Both the position numbers and the translations under genes were made by a program. A model generated the notes under the pieces. The model was not told the origin of the DNA. It was given only the letters and a program-made list of their open reading frames with translations, and did no database searches. Of a DNA stretch of 62,823 bases, positions 8,082 to 15,870 are shown piece after piece; within the stretch, counting starts at the first letter, position 1; every line of letters begins with the position of its first letter. The stretch is from JBHJGM01 sp964405825 (GTDB taxonomy: Bacteria > Verrucomicrobiota > Verrucomicrobiia > Opitutales > JBHJGM01), in assembly GCA_964405825.1 (NCBI GenBank), contig CAYOPI010000012.1, forward strand, positions 1 through 62,823, read 5' to 3'.

Positions 8082-8325
8082 TCTGGAAGCACGTTTCGAT
8101 GCAGGTGAGGACGTCTTGGACTACTTCGAGACAGAAACGGTGATCACTGTCCAGCGCCTGCAGGCACTTGCACCTTTGGTAAAGCTCGAGCGTCTTGCTG
8201 AGGAGGCTGGGCTGGACGCAAGCACCCTCTTGCAGAAAGTCGAGCACAGCACTCCCCTCACGTCTGCTGAAACTCGGGCACTTGTAAGGACCTTTCTACG
8301 GTTTCGATTGCACACCGTTGCGTGA
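8059..8325 (+). CDS. Probable antitoxin partner of BrnT, non-standard C-terminal half
   Basis: This 88-residue protein begins within brnT. Its N-terminal ARFDAGEDVLDYFE matches the conserved RFDxGEDVxxYF segment of antitoxins paired with BrnT-like toxins. In the usual BrnA/CopG-type partners this is followed by a KARRPN-type linker and a ribbon-helix-helix. Here the rest (LKLERLAEEAGLDASTLLQK-like helices and a basic tail) shows no RHH strand and may instead be a helix-turn-helix. The assignment as antitoxin rests on position, overlap and the N-terminal motif. Its stop overlaps the start of the phosphoesterase gene in GTGA. Confidence 0.65.
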   Translation: MSKTNSDNLEARFDAGEDVLDYFETETVITVQRLQALAPLVKLERLAEEAGLDASTLLQKVEHSTPLTSAETRALVRTFLRFRLHTVA

Positions 8326-9206
8326 AACAGACCCGACGCGGATTCCTGAAGCTGGTGCGGCGCGGTGTGCTGGCCGGCGGGCTGGCGGCCGTTGGCGGTG
8401 GGGCCTATGCGCGTTTCGTTGAACCGCAGTGGCTGCAGGTGGAGCGCTACACGGTCCCCCTGCCCGGCGCGGAGCATTGGGAGAAACCCGTTCGGGTGCT
8501 CCACCTGGGAGACTTTCACGCGCTGCGCAGTACGCCGCTGTCGACGATCGAGGCGGCCATCGACCTGGGCCTGGCTGAAAACCCGGAGGTCATCTGCGCG
8601 ACGGGTGACTTCGTCTCCGAACACCTGCTGGAGCCCGAAAAGCTGGCCGCGCAGCTGCGGCGGCTTCCGGCGGCAGCACCCACCTATGCCGTGATGGGCA
8701 ACCATGACGGCGGCTCGTGGAGCTACACGGTGGGCGGGTGGTCCAGTTCGAAAGTCATGCGCACGTTCGTGGCCGATGCGGGGCTGACCTTGCTGCACAA
8801 CCGGGGCCTGCGCGTGGAGTTGAGCCAAGGGCGGGCTTTGCGGATGGTGGGGGTGGGCGACCTCTGGTCGCAGGAGTGCGATGTGGCCACGGCCTTTGGC
8901 GCATCTCCGCCGACCCTGGGTCAGCCCACCGTGCTCCTGGCTCACAACCCGGACTCCAAGCAGAAGGCGCGCTGGGCGGAGTGGCAATTGATGCTCTCCG
9001 GCCACACCCATGGCGGACAGCTCAGCCTGCCGGTGGTTGGGGAGCCGTTCGCGCCCGTGCGCGACAAGCGCTATGTGGACGGCCTGCGCGAGTGGGAGGG
9101 TCGCTGGATTCAGGTAACGCGTGGGGTCGGCTCGGGGGCACGCGTGCGGGTGAACTGCCGGCCCGAGGTGAGCATTCTGGACATCGGCGGGCCGGTGGTG
9201 TCCTGA
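8322..9206 (+). CDS. Tat-exported metallophosphoesterase (YkuE/YaeI-like)
   Basis: The 294-residue protein starts with a twin-arginine signal, TRRGFLKLVRRG, followed by a Gly/Ala-rich hydrophobic segment. The calcineurin-like metal-binding motifs then follow in order: LGDFH, ATGDFVSE, MGNHDGG and SGHTHGGQ. Related proteins are membrane-associated phosphodiesterases or pyrophosphatases acting outside the cytoplasm, for example on lipid-linked phosphates. The GTG start overlaps the antitoxin stop by four bases, so it is translated from the same mRNA as the BrnT pair. The first metal motif is DFH rather than the commoner DxH, as is normal for the YkuE branch. Confidence 0.85.
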   Translation: MKQTRRGFLKLVRRGVLAGGLAAVGGGAYARFVEPQWLQVERYTVPLPGAEHWEKPVRVLHLGDFHALRSTPLSTIEAAIDLGLAENPEVICATGDFVSEHLLEPEKLAAQLRRLPAAAPTYAVMGNHDGGSWSYTVGGWSSSKVMRTFVADAGLTLLHNRGLRVELSQGRALRMVGVGDLWSQECDVATAFGASPPTLGQPTVLLAHNPDSKQKARWAEWQLMLSGHTHGGQLSLPVVGEPFAPVRDKRYVDGLREWEGRWIQVTRGVGSGARVRVNCRPEVSILDIGGPVVS

Positions 9207-9304
9207 GCGGGAAGCCGTCCCAGAGGCTGACAGCGGATATTGAACATCGACTTGCCATTTGAAGTCGGAGAAGAGAGTCACCGCGCAATGATCGTTCACC
9301 CCTG

Positions 9305-10618
9305 ATGCCTGTCTTTGCCCCCGATGTGAAAGAGCGCCGCGTGGCGCCCGCGGTCGACACCCCCTTGCGTCGGCTGCTGGACCATCCCTTTCGGCGTTTC
9401 CTGAAGCAGGCCGAGGAAGGGCGCTTCGACTGGATCAACCCGCTGTGCATGCTGCTGCTGGCAACGGCCAGCGTGGTCTTCATCTACTCGGCCCAGAGCT
9501 ACTCGCAGGACAGCGACTGGCTGAAGCAGATCTTCTGGGTCGGGCTGGGCTTCTCGGTCTACGCGGCGGTTTCGCTGGTGAACTACAACTTCTGGCTGGA
9601 GTACGCGCACTGGTTCTACATCGCCTGCATCGCCCTGCTGGTGCCGCTGGTGATCGAGGCGACCCTGGTAGATCTGCCGCTGGTCAAGACGCGGTTTGGG
9701 TCGACGCGGTGGGTCGATTTCGGGCCGTTCTCGCTGCAGCCCTCCGAACTGGCAAAAATCGGCACCCTGCTGCTGGTGGCGAGTATTCTGGCGCGTTCAA
9801 AGATCGGGACGATCTCGGAGTCGCTCACTGTATTGGGCAAGGTTGCCCTCGTTTTTTTCTTGCCAATTGCATTGATTTTTCTCCAGCCGGACCTAGGGTC
9901 GTCCCTGGTGTTCCCACCGATGGTGTTCGCGCTGCTGTACGTCTCGCGCCTGTCGTTGCGGTTTTTTGCCGGGGCCCTGGGGCTGTTCGCTGTAGCGGTG
10001 ACGGTCATCGCGGTGGATGTGCACCGCTACCACGAATTTTACGAAGCCAACGGGCTGGACTATCTGAGCGACAGCGGGGCCTATCAGGACCAATCGATCG
10101 TTCCGCTCAAGGACTACCAGCGCCAGCGAATTTTAACCTTTGTCGCCCCCAGCGTCGCCGATCCGCAGGGGGTAAACACCAACTGGAATTTGATGCAATC
10201 ACTCATCGCAGTGGCCGGGGGCGGCGTCTTCGGCAAGGGGGTCTTCGACGGTTTGCAGGCCACCCTGGGCTACCTCCCCTCGACCATTGCTCCCAACGAC
10301 TTCATCTTCTCGGTCGCCGCCGAGGAAACCGGTTTTATCGGTGGAGTGCTCCTGATCGGGCTGCTCACCCTGATGGTTCTCAACGGTCTGCGCATTGCCG
10401 GAATGGCGCGCGATCGCTTCGGGATGCTGCTGGCCGTGGGGGTCAGCTGCATTCTGATGGTCCATGTGTTTGTAAACATTGGAATGACCATCGGGTTGAT
10501 GCCCATCACCGGGCTCCCTCTGCCGTTTTTGAGCTACGGCGGCTCCTTTTTCATCAGTTGTTGCGTCCTCCAGGGACTGCTGCAGAGCACCTACCGCTTT
10601 CGACGGGACATTTCGTGA
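9305..10618 (+). CDS. rodA: Rod shape-determining protein RodA (SEDS glycosyltransferase)
   Basis: The 437-residue integral membrane protein has about ten hydrophobic segments. SEDS-family motifs include RWVDFGPFSLQPSELAK, FLQPDLGSSLVF, the large periplasmic loop with NWNLMQSLIAVAGGG and GKG, FIFSVAAEETGFIGG, and the C-terminal GLMPITGLPLPFLSYGGSF signature. RodA polymerises glycan strands of peptidoglycan during elongation together with a PBP2. The N-terminal cytoplasmic tail of about 35 residues is longer than usual. A gene for RNase E/G follows 102 bases downstream, an arrangement often seen near mre/rod clusters. Confidence 0.93.
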   Translation: MPVFAPDVKERRVAPAVDTPLRRLLDHPFRRFLKQAEEGRFDWINPLCMLLLATASVVFIYSAQSYSQDSDWLKQIFWVGLGFSVYAAVSLVNYNFWLEYAHWFYIACIALLVPLVIEATLVDLPLVKTRFGSTRWVDFGPFSLQPSELAKIGTLLLVASILARSKIGTISESLTVLGKVALVFFLPIALIFLQPDLGSSLVFPPMVFALLYVSRLSLRFFAGALGLFAVAVTVIAVDVHRYHEFYEANGLDYLSDSGAYQDQSIVPLKDYQRQRILTFVAPSVADPQGVNTNWNLMQSLIAVAGGGVFGKGVFDGLQATLGYLPSTIAPNDFIFSVAAEETGFIGGVLLIGLLTLMVLNGLRIAGMARDRFGMLLAVGVSCILMVHVFVNIGMTIGLMPITGLPLPFLSYGGSFFISCCVLQGLLQSTYRFRRDIS

Positions 10619-10720
10619 ACCTGATTTTGCAGCGCCCGGCCGCCCTCGCACCAGAGGCGCAGGCCAGCCCCGGAGCGGACGCCACTGAAAAGGGAGCCCC
10701 CCAACCAGGGATCCGCAACC

Positions 10721-12487
10721 ATGTCACAGACAATCAACACCCTTAATGAGCAAAAGCGCAACGGCAGTCGCAACGGCGACACCCACGAAGACCTGCGCGA
10801 TGCTCCCGCCGAGTCCACCGCCAGCCCGGTACCGCCCGAGCGCCTGAAACAGGACGCGCGTCAGCGCGCCCGCAAACGCCCGGTCCTCCAGCGGGTGGTG
10901 CAGGCGCTCAAGCGCGAGGAGCGGCCTTTTCGCGAGCTGATCATCAACTCCGAGCCTCTGGAAAAGCGCGTGGCGCTGCTCTCGGAGGGCGTGCTGGAGA
11001 AGTTCGAGGTCGAGCGCGCGGGTGAGGAACGCATGGTCGGCGCGGTCTTCAAGGGCAAGATCCAGAATCTGGAGCCGGGCCTGAAGGCGGCCTTCGTCGA
11101 CATCAACCAGCCCAAGAACGCCTTCCTGCATTACTGGGACATCCTTCCCTCGGCCAACGACTCCTCCATCGAGTTCGTCCGCGACACGCGCAGCGAAGGC
11201 CAGAAGCAGCGGCAGAAGGACAAGGTTTCGCTCAAGGACATCCCCAAGCTCTACCCGATTGGCACCGACATCGTGGTGCAGATCACCAAAGGCCAAATCG
11301 GCTCAAAGGGACCGCGCACGACGACCAACATCGCCCTGCCGGGGCGTTTCATCGTTCTGATGCCCTACTCCGGCCAGTGCGGCATCTCGCGCAAGATCGA
11401 GGACAAGAAGGAGCGCGAACGCCTCAAGAAAATCATCCGCTCGCTGACCATTCCCGAGGGGATGGGCATCGTCATCCGCACCGCCGGGGAAGGGAAAAAG
11501 ATCCGCTACTTCGTGCGGGACCTGCACCTGCTCCTGCAGACCTGGGGGGAGATTCAGCGCAAGATGGAAGCCTCGCGAGGGCCGACCATGCTCTATCAGG
11601 AGCCTGACATCATCGAGCGCACCGTGCGTGACTTTCTGACCGAGGACATCGACCGCGTGCTGATCGACAGCGAGGACGACCAGAAACGCATGATGGCCAC
11701 GGTGGCGAAGATCTCCAGCCGCTCACGCAACAAGATCGCCGCCTTCAAGGACGACATTCCGATCTTCGAGCGCTACAACATCGAGCGCCAGATCGAGCAG
11801 ACCTTTCAGCGGCGCGTGCCCCTGCCCAGCGGTGGCGAGATCGTGATCGAGGAGACCGAGGCGCTCACGGCCATCGACGTGAACACCGGCTCGCACAAGG
11901 GCACTTCAAAGGACGGCAAGGACTTCATCGTGCAGGCCAACCTGGAGGCCGCCAGCGAGTCGGCCCGGCAGATTCGCCTGCGCAACATCGGCGGGCTGAT
12001 CATCCTGGACTTCATCGACATGAAAAACCCCAAGGACCGCAAAGCGGTGTACAACCGCATGCGCAAGGAGATGGAGCTGGACAAGGCCCGCAGTCACGTG
12101 CTGCCCATCTCCCAGCTGGGGATCATGCAAATGACGCGGCAACGCCACAGCGAGTCCAACATCTCCGGCATCTACAGCCCGTGTCCGTATTGCTCGGGGC
12201 GCGGCATCGTGAAGGGCTCGCGGACGATGTCGGTGGAGATTCAGCGGCGGCTGGTTTCAGTCATCCGGCACCTGCGCCACGTGCACCCGGAAACCGCCCA
12301 CGACCCGGTGGGCCTGCGTGTGCTGCTGCACCCGGTCAACCTGGAGCGGCTGCGCAGCGAGGACGAGCGGCACCTGATCGACATCGAGCAGGCCTACAAC
12401 CTCAAGCTGTCCTTCCGCGCTGACCCGGCCTACCACGTCGAGAACTTCAAGATCATCAACGTGGAATCGGGCGAGGAGATGCGGTAA
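10721..12487 (+). CDS. rng: Ribonuclease E/G family protein
   Basis: The 588-residue protein has a charged, low-complexity N-terminal extension of about 65 residues. An S1-like domain follows (VGAVFKGKIQNLEPGLKAAFVDI), then the 5'-sensor/RNase H-like region, the catalytic Asp motifs AIDVNTGSHKG (about residue 384) and IILDFIDM (about 429), and the zinc-link CPYCSGRG near residue 487. It lacks the long scaffold tail of RNase E, so it is closer in size to RNase G. It cuts single-stranded RNA in rRNA maturation and mRNA decay. RNase Y is also encoded in this window. Confidence 0.92.
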   Translation: MSQTINTLNEQKRNGSRNGDTHEDLRDAPAESTASPVPPERLKQDARQRARKRPVLQRVVQALKREERPFRELIINSEPLEKRVALLSEGVLEKFEVERAGEERMVGAVFKGKIQNLEPGLKAAFVDINQPKNAFLHYWDILPSANDSSIEFVRDTRSEGQKQRQKDKVSLKDIPKLYPIGTDIVVQITKGQIGSKGPRTTTNIALPGRFIVLMPYSGQCGISRKIEDKKERERLKKIIRSLTIPEGMGIVIRTAGEGKKIRYFVRDLHLLLQTWGEIQRKMEASRGPTMLYQEPDIIERTVRDFLTEDIDRVLIDSEDDQKRMMATVAKISSRSRNKIAAFKDDIPIFERYNIERQIEQTFQRRVPLPSGGEIVIEETEALTAIDVNTGSHKGTSKDGKDFIVQANLEAASESARQIRLRNIGGLIILDFIDMKNPKDRKAVYNRMRKEMELDKARSHVLPISQLGIMQMTRQRHSESNISGIYSPCPYCSGRGIVKGSRTMSVEIQRRLVSVIRHLRHVHPETAHDPVGLRVLLHPVNLERLRSEDERHLIDIEQAYNLKLSFRADPAYHVENFKIINVESGEEMR

Positions 12488-13151
12488 GCCTTCGACGCCT
12501 CTTCCTTTCGTTTTTGCTGTGCGCCCTCGCCGGTCACGCGGCATGGGCCGAGCGGGTCGAGAAGTCGGGCGAGCGCCTGTACTACGTGCACGCACCGGAG
12601 GGGCTCGCCGAGGATGCAAAGCCGGGACTGCTGGTGTGGCCGCACCCGGCCAGCGGCAACGCCCAGCCGGAGTTTGACTGGTGGGTCCAGATGGGCGGCC
12701 CGGCCAGCAAGTTCATTTTGCTGTGCCCGCAGGCGCGCGAACGCTCCTGGAAACCCAATGACCGGCGCTTCGTTGAAGACTCCATTGACGAGGTGATCGA
12801 GCGCTTCGACGTGGACCGCGAACGTGTCTTTCTGGGCGGGCATTCCTCGGGGGGTTCTTCACCGTCTACGTGGGCCTGAGGGACCTGGACGCGTTTGCTG
12901 GGTACATCGTGGCGGGGGCGGGCACGCGAACGTCCATTCCAAAGGCCAGCTTCGATCCGCCGCGATTCCTGCTCTAGCACGCGCGCGACGACGCGGTCAT
13001 CGCCTTTGAGCGGGCCGAGAAAACCCGGGAAAAACTCGAGGAGGCCGGCTTTCCGGTGATCTTCGTCGAAAGCGCGCACGGCCATGGCATCGGTCCGGAT
13101 CTCTCGCGGGCGACGCGCGACTTCCTGGCTGAAGCTGAAGACAGCCCGTAA
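12484..13151 (+). pseudogene. Decayed secreted alpha/beta hydrolase (esterase/PHB-depolymerase-like)
   Basis: The frame starts directly after rng without a good start codon (only TTG at 12514). It encodes a signal-like RRLFLSFLLCALAGHAAWA, then a hydrolase with the nucleophile motif GHSSGG. In the G6 run at 12849-12854 the frame breaks; restoring one G gives GHSSGGFFTVYVGL and continues to an Asp segment (HARDDAVI) and a His segment (SAHGHGIG), completing a catalytic triad. An in-frame TAG lies at 12975-12977 just before HARDD. With a frameshift, a stop and no proper start, the gene looks inactivated, although the homopolymer break alone could be a sequencing error. Confidence 0.7.
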
Positions 13152-13172
13152 ATGGAACCGCGAAGCGGAGGT

Positions 13173-13430
13173 TCAATCCGCTCGACTCAGGCAAAGAATG
13201 CATACCTCGCGGGCTCCATGGTCGGGCCCGTAGTTGACCGCGCAGCCGTCCACCAGCTTCACGCTGATGGCGCGTCCGGTATCATCGGTCTCCTGGTAGT
13301 CGCCTTCGTCAAACGGATTTCGGTCCAGGTGGTCTACGAAACGACCGATGGCGGCCCGCTTGGCGCTCGGGATCCCGCTCAATAGCTGAAAGGCGTCCCA
13401 GGATATGACAGCCCGGTAAGGGTCGCTCAC
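13173..13430 (-). CDS. RelE/ParE-like toxin
   Basis: About 85 residues are read from a GTG immediately at the edge of the N gap: SDPYRAVISWDAFQLLSGIP, then AAIGRFVDHLDRNPF, a GRAISVKLVDGCAVNYGPDH strand pair and a C-terminal REVCILCLSRAD. This pattern of two helices followed by a beta-sheet with a final acidic-basic strand fits the RelE/ParE-like plasmid-stabilisation toxins. The antitoxin candidate is directly upstream on the same strand beyond the gap. The true start may lie inside the gap. Confidence 0.6.
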   Translation of the reverse strand: MSDPYRAVISWDAFQLLSGIPSAKRAAIGRFVDHLDRNPFDEGDYQETDDTGRAISVKLVDGCAVNYGPDHGAREVCILCLSRAD

Positions 13431-13530
13431 NNNNNNNNNNNNNNNNNNNNNNNNNNNNNNNNNNNNNNNNNNNNNNNNNNNNNNNNNNNNNNNNNNNNNN
13501 NNNNNNNNNNNNNNNNNNNNNNNNNNNNNN
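13431..13530. other. Assembly gap (100 N)
   Basis: One hundred N bases interrupt the second toxin-antitoxin operon. Unlike the other two N runs in the window, the flanking sequences share no overlap. About 35-40 antitoxin residues are expected to be missing, so a real gap of roughly this size is plausible. Confidence 0.95.
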
Positions 13531-13636
13531 AGGCGGGATCGTCCGAGCGGGTGCGCAGTTTCATGCAAGTGACCAATTGCCTGCGCTCCTCCGTCGTGAG
13601 GGATTCAACGGCGTCCTTGATCTCCTGCAAGGTCAT
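13531..13636 (-). CDS. Antitoxin-like small protein, truncated by gap
   Basis: The 35 visible residues start MTLQEIKDAVESLTTEERRQ and run to SDDPA before the N gap. The N-terminal TLQEIKxAVESLxxEERRQL helix pair is typical of small addiction-module components found upstream of RelE-like toxin genes. The partner toxin lies on the other side of the gap on the same strand. The usual length of about 70 residues implies that half the protein is missing. Function is inferred from position and this N-terminal pattern. Confidence 0.6.
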
Positions 13637-13687
13637 GCGCGAAAGCTAAGCTGCCCAGGCCGGTGCGTCAATTGGCGCGAAGCCGTA

Positions 13688-14827
13688 TCACAGTGGCACT
13701 TCGTAGACGTTGCCGATGCCGTCACGGTCGGAGGTGAAGATGGCCGAGCGGCCCAGGGGCGTGGTCAGGGCATGGACGTGGACATCCTGCTCGCGGCTCG
13801 AGCTGCCGTGCTGACAGAGCGCCTCGACGGTGCCGTTGGCCGCGTCGACGATGCCAATGGTGCCATCCATCTGGTCGACCAGCAGGCGCGAACCGTCGAG
13901 GGTGGGCGTGGCGTGGATGAAGTCCTGTGCCTGGGTCAGCCAGTGGCAGTAGCGCAGTTGGCCTTCCCAGGTGCGCGCGGCGACGAAAGGCCGCCCCGGA
14001 CGCTTGCCGTGGTAGATGACCTCGCCGCCCTGCGGATTCCAGTTCTCGTGCGAGGCCCACTCCTCTTCCGGTTCCTGCGCATAGAGCGGGCGGTGGCTGC
14101 CGTCGGTTTCCAACGCAAAGACACGCGGGCGTACGATCGATCCGCCCTCCTGGTTGAAGAGGATGCGGCCGCTGCCCTGGGGATCGTACTGGACGTGCGT
14201 GACCCAGAAGGGAATCTCGGCAAGCGTTTCGATGGTGCCGGTGTCGGCGTCAACCTGAAGCACGCGGCTGAGGAGCCTGCCCTTGGCCTCGCGAAACCGC
14301 GCCACTGTGTCCTGCATCTGCGTGTACTGGGAGGTGAGGGCCGGGTCGAAAGCCCCTTCGTCCGTCACGGGTACGCAGATGTGGCGGCCGTCCGGAGAGA
14401 CGTGGGTGAAGGCCGTCCACTGCGCCGGCGGCAGCTGGGCCAGCGCGGCGGCGGGCTTACCGGAGTCCAGGTCGGCCCACCAGAGGGCGTTGTCCTGAAT
14501 CCAGTACAGGCGATTGCGCGGAGCATCCAGCGCGGGACTGGCCTTGCTGAGCCCCGCCGGCCCACCGTAGGGGTAAACGTAGGCGTGCAGCAGCCCGGAC
14601 TCGTTGCGTGAGACCTGCCCGATGGTGCCGTCACGCCGGTCGATGGCGTGCAGGTTGGGGTGACCGCTGCGCTCGGAAAGAAAGACCAGCCAGCGATCAT
14701 CGGCCGTCACCGAGAAAGAGGTGAAGTACAGGTGCTGATCCTGGGCCGGATGCGAAGTCCACTGGATGATTTCGCGGCCTGTCAACGGGTCGGCGAAAGT
14801 GGATTTTTCGGAGGGACTGCGGGACAT
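13688..14827 (-). CDS. Oligogalacturonate lyase, PL22 family (copy 1)
   Basis: This 379-residue protein has a repeated strand pattern of a seven-bladed beta-propeller, for example DDRWLVFLSERSGHPNLHAI and PQGGEVIYHGKRPGRPFV. The C-terminal REQDVHVHALTTPLG and AIFTSDRDGIGNVYEV match the oligogalacturonide lyase family, in which His residues coordinate Mn. It would split pectin-derived digalacturonate in the cytoplasm; no signal peptide is present. A second PL22 protein of the same length lies 2 kb away on the same strand, with an aldo/keto reductase between them. Confidence 0.78.
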   Translation of the reverse strand: MSRSPSEKSTFADPLTGREIIQWTSHPAQDQHLYFTSFSVTADDRWLVFLSERSGHPNLHAIDRRDGTIGQVSRNESGLLHAYVYPYGGPAGLSKASPALDAPRNRLYWIQDNALWWADLDSGKPAAALAQLPPAQWTAFTHVSPDGRHICVPVTDEGAFDPALTSQYTQMQDTVARFREAKGRLLSRVLQVDADTGTIETLAEIPFWVTHVQYDPQGSGRILFNQEGGSIVRPRVFALETDGSHRPLYAQEPEEEWASHENWNPQGGEVIYHGKRPGRPFVAARTWEGQLRYCHWLTQAQDFIHATPTLDGSRLLVDQMDGTIGIVDAANGTVEALCQHGSSSREQDVHVHALTTPLGRSAIFTSDRDGIGNVYEVPL

Positions 14828-14922
14828 CGGCTTGACCGAGTGTCGTGTCGGGAGTCATCGGCGAGCAAGTCCGGATTCGGTTTCACTTGCCTGCGAAACG
14901 CGCGTTTGCCGAAAATCGCCCG

Positions 14923-15861
14923 ATGGAAACACGAATGCTGGCAGAGGGCATTCCGCCGATCACCCGCGTGGGCTTCGGGGCGTGGGCCATTGGCGGTCGC
15001 AGCTACGGTCCGGTGGCCGCCGAAACCGCGCGCGACACGCTGCGGGCGTACTTGAAGCACGGCGGCAACTTCATCGACACCGCGCGCGGTTACGCCGCCA
15101 GCGAGAGTTTTATCGGTGAGGTGCTGCGGGGCGGCCCGTATTCGCGCGGGGAGGTTGTCATCGCCAGCAAGAGCCCCAAGGCCGACCTGGACGGGCTCCG
15201 TGCCGACCTTGAAAAAACCCTCTCCGAACTGGGTACCGATTACGTCGATCTTTACTACCTGCACAGTCCGCCCGAGGCCCCCGCGCAGATCGAGGCGGCG
15301 CTGGAAGCGATGGCCCGGCTGAAGTCCGAGGGGCTGATCCGCGCGGTGGGTGCCTCCGTCAAGGGGCCCAACGTCACGCAGGATACAGTCGATTTGTGCC
15401 GGGCCTACATCCGCTCGGGCCGGTGCAATGCGCTGCAGGTCATCTACAGCATCTTTCGCCCGAAGAACGCGGAGATGTTTGCCGAAGCCGCCGAGGCGAG
15501 CGTGGCGATCATCGTGCGCACGTTGCTGGAGAACGGCTTCCTGGCGGGCCGGTACGCGCCAGGGCATCGCTTCCCGGCGGAAGACCACCGTCACCGCTGG
15601 AATGGTCCCAAGCTCGACAGCATTCTCGAGGAGACGGCGAAACTGGCCACTGAACCTGGCGGCGATCGACCTCTGGCCGAACTGGCCGTGCGCTACGTTC
15701 TGGACCACCCGCACGTGACCTCGATCATCCCCGGCGGGAAGAAGCCCGATCAACTCGAGGCAATCTTCGCCGCCGCTGGAGCCGAGGCCCTGCCGGACGA
15801 GCTGCGGCAAAGCTGGGCCCAGCGCTACAGCGGCCAGGAAGCGCGTTTCAACGTAGCCTGA
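14923..15861 (+). CDS. Aldo/keto reductase
   Basis: The 312-residue protein has an AKR barrel with GFGAWAIGG at the N-terminus, GGNFIDTARGYAASE (catalytic Asp and Tyr), VVIASKSPKA (Lys), a YVDLYYLHSP strand with the catalytic His, and a C-terminal cofactor segment HVTSIIPGGKKPDQLEA. It reduces a carbonyl with NADPH. Its position between two oligogalacturonate lyases suggests a role on uronate or deoxy-keto sugars, but that is inference. The ATG at 14923 matches the family start; an upstream in-frame extension to 14845 is not needed. It converges with the second PL22 gene with 9 bases between stops. Confidence 0.85.
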   Translation: METRMLAEGIPPITRVGFGAWAIGGRSYGPVAAETARDTLRAYLKHGGNFIDTARGYAASESFIGEVLRGGPYSRGEVVIASKSPKADLDGLRADLEKTLSELGTDYVDLYYLHSPPEAPAQIEAALEAMARLKSEGLIRAVGASVKGPNVTQDTVDLCRAYIRSGRCNALQVIYSIFRPKNAEMFAEAAEASVAIIVRTLLENGFLAGRYAPGHRFPAEDHRHRWNGPKLDSILEETAKLATEPGGDRPLAELAVRYVLDHPHVTSIIPGGKKPDQLEAIFAAAGAEALPDELRQSWAQRYSGQEARFNVA

Positions 15862-15870
15862 GGCGCGCCG

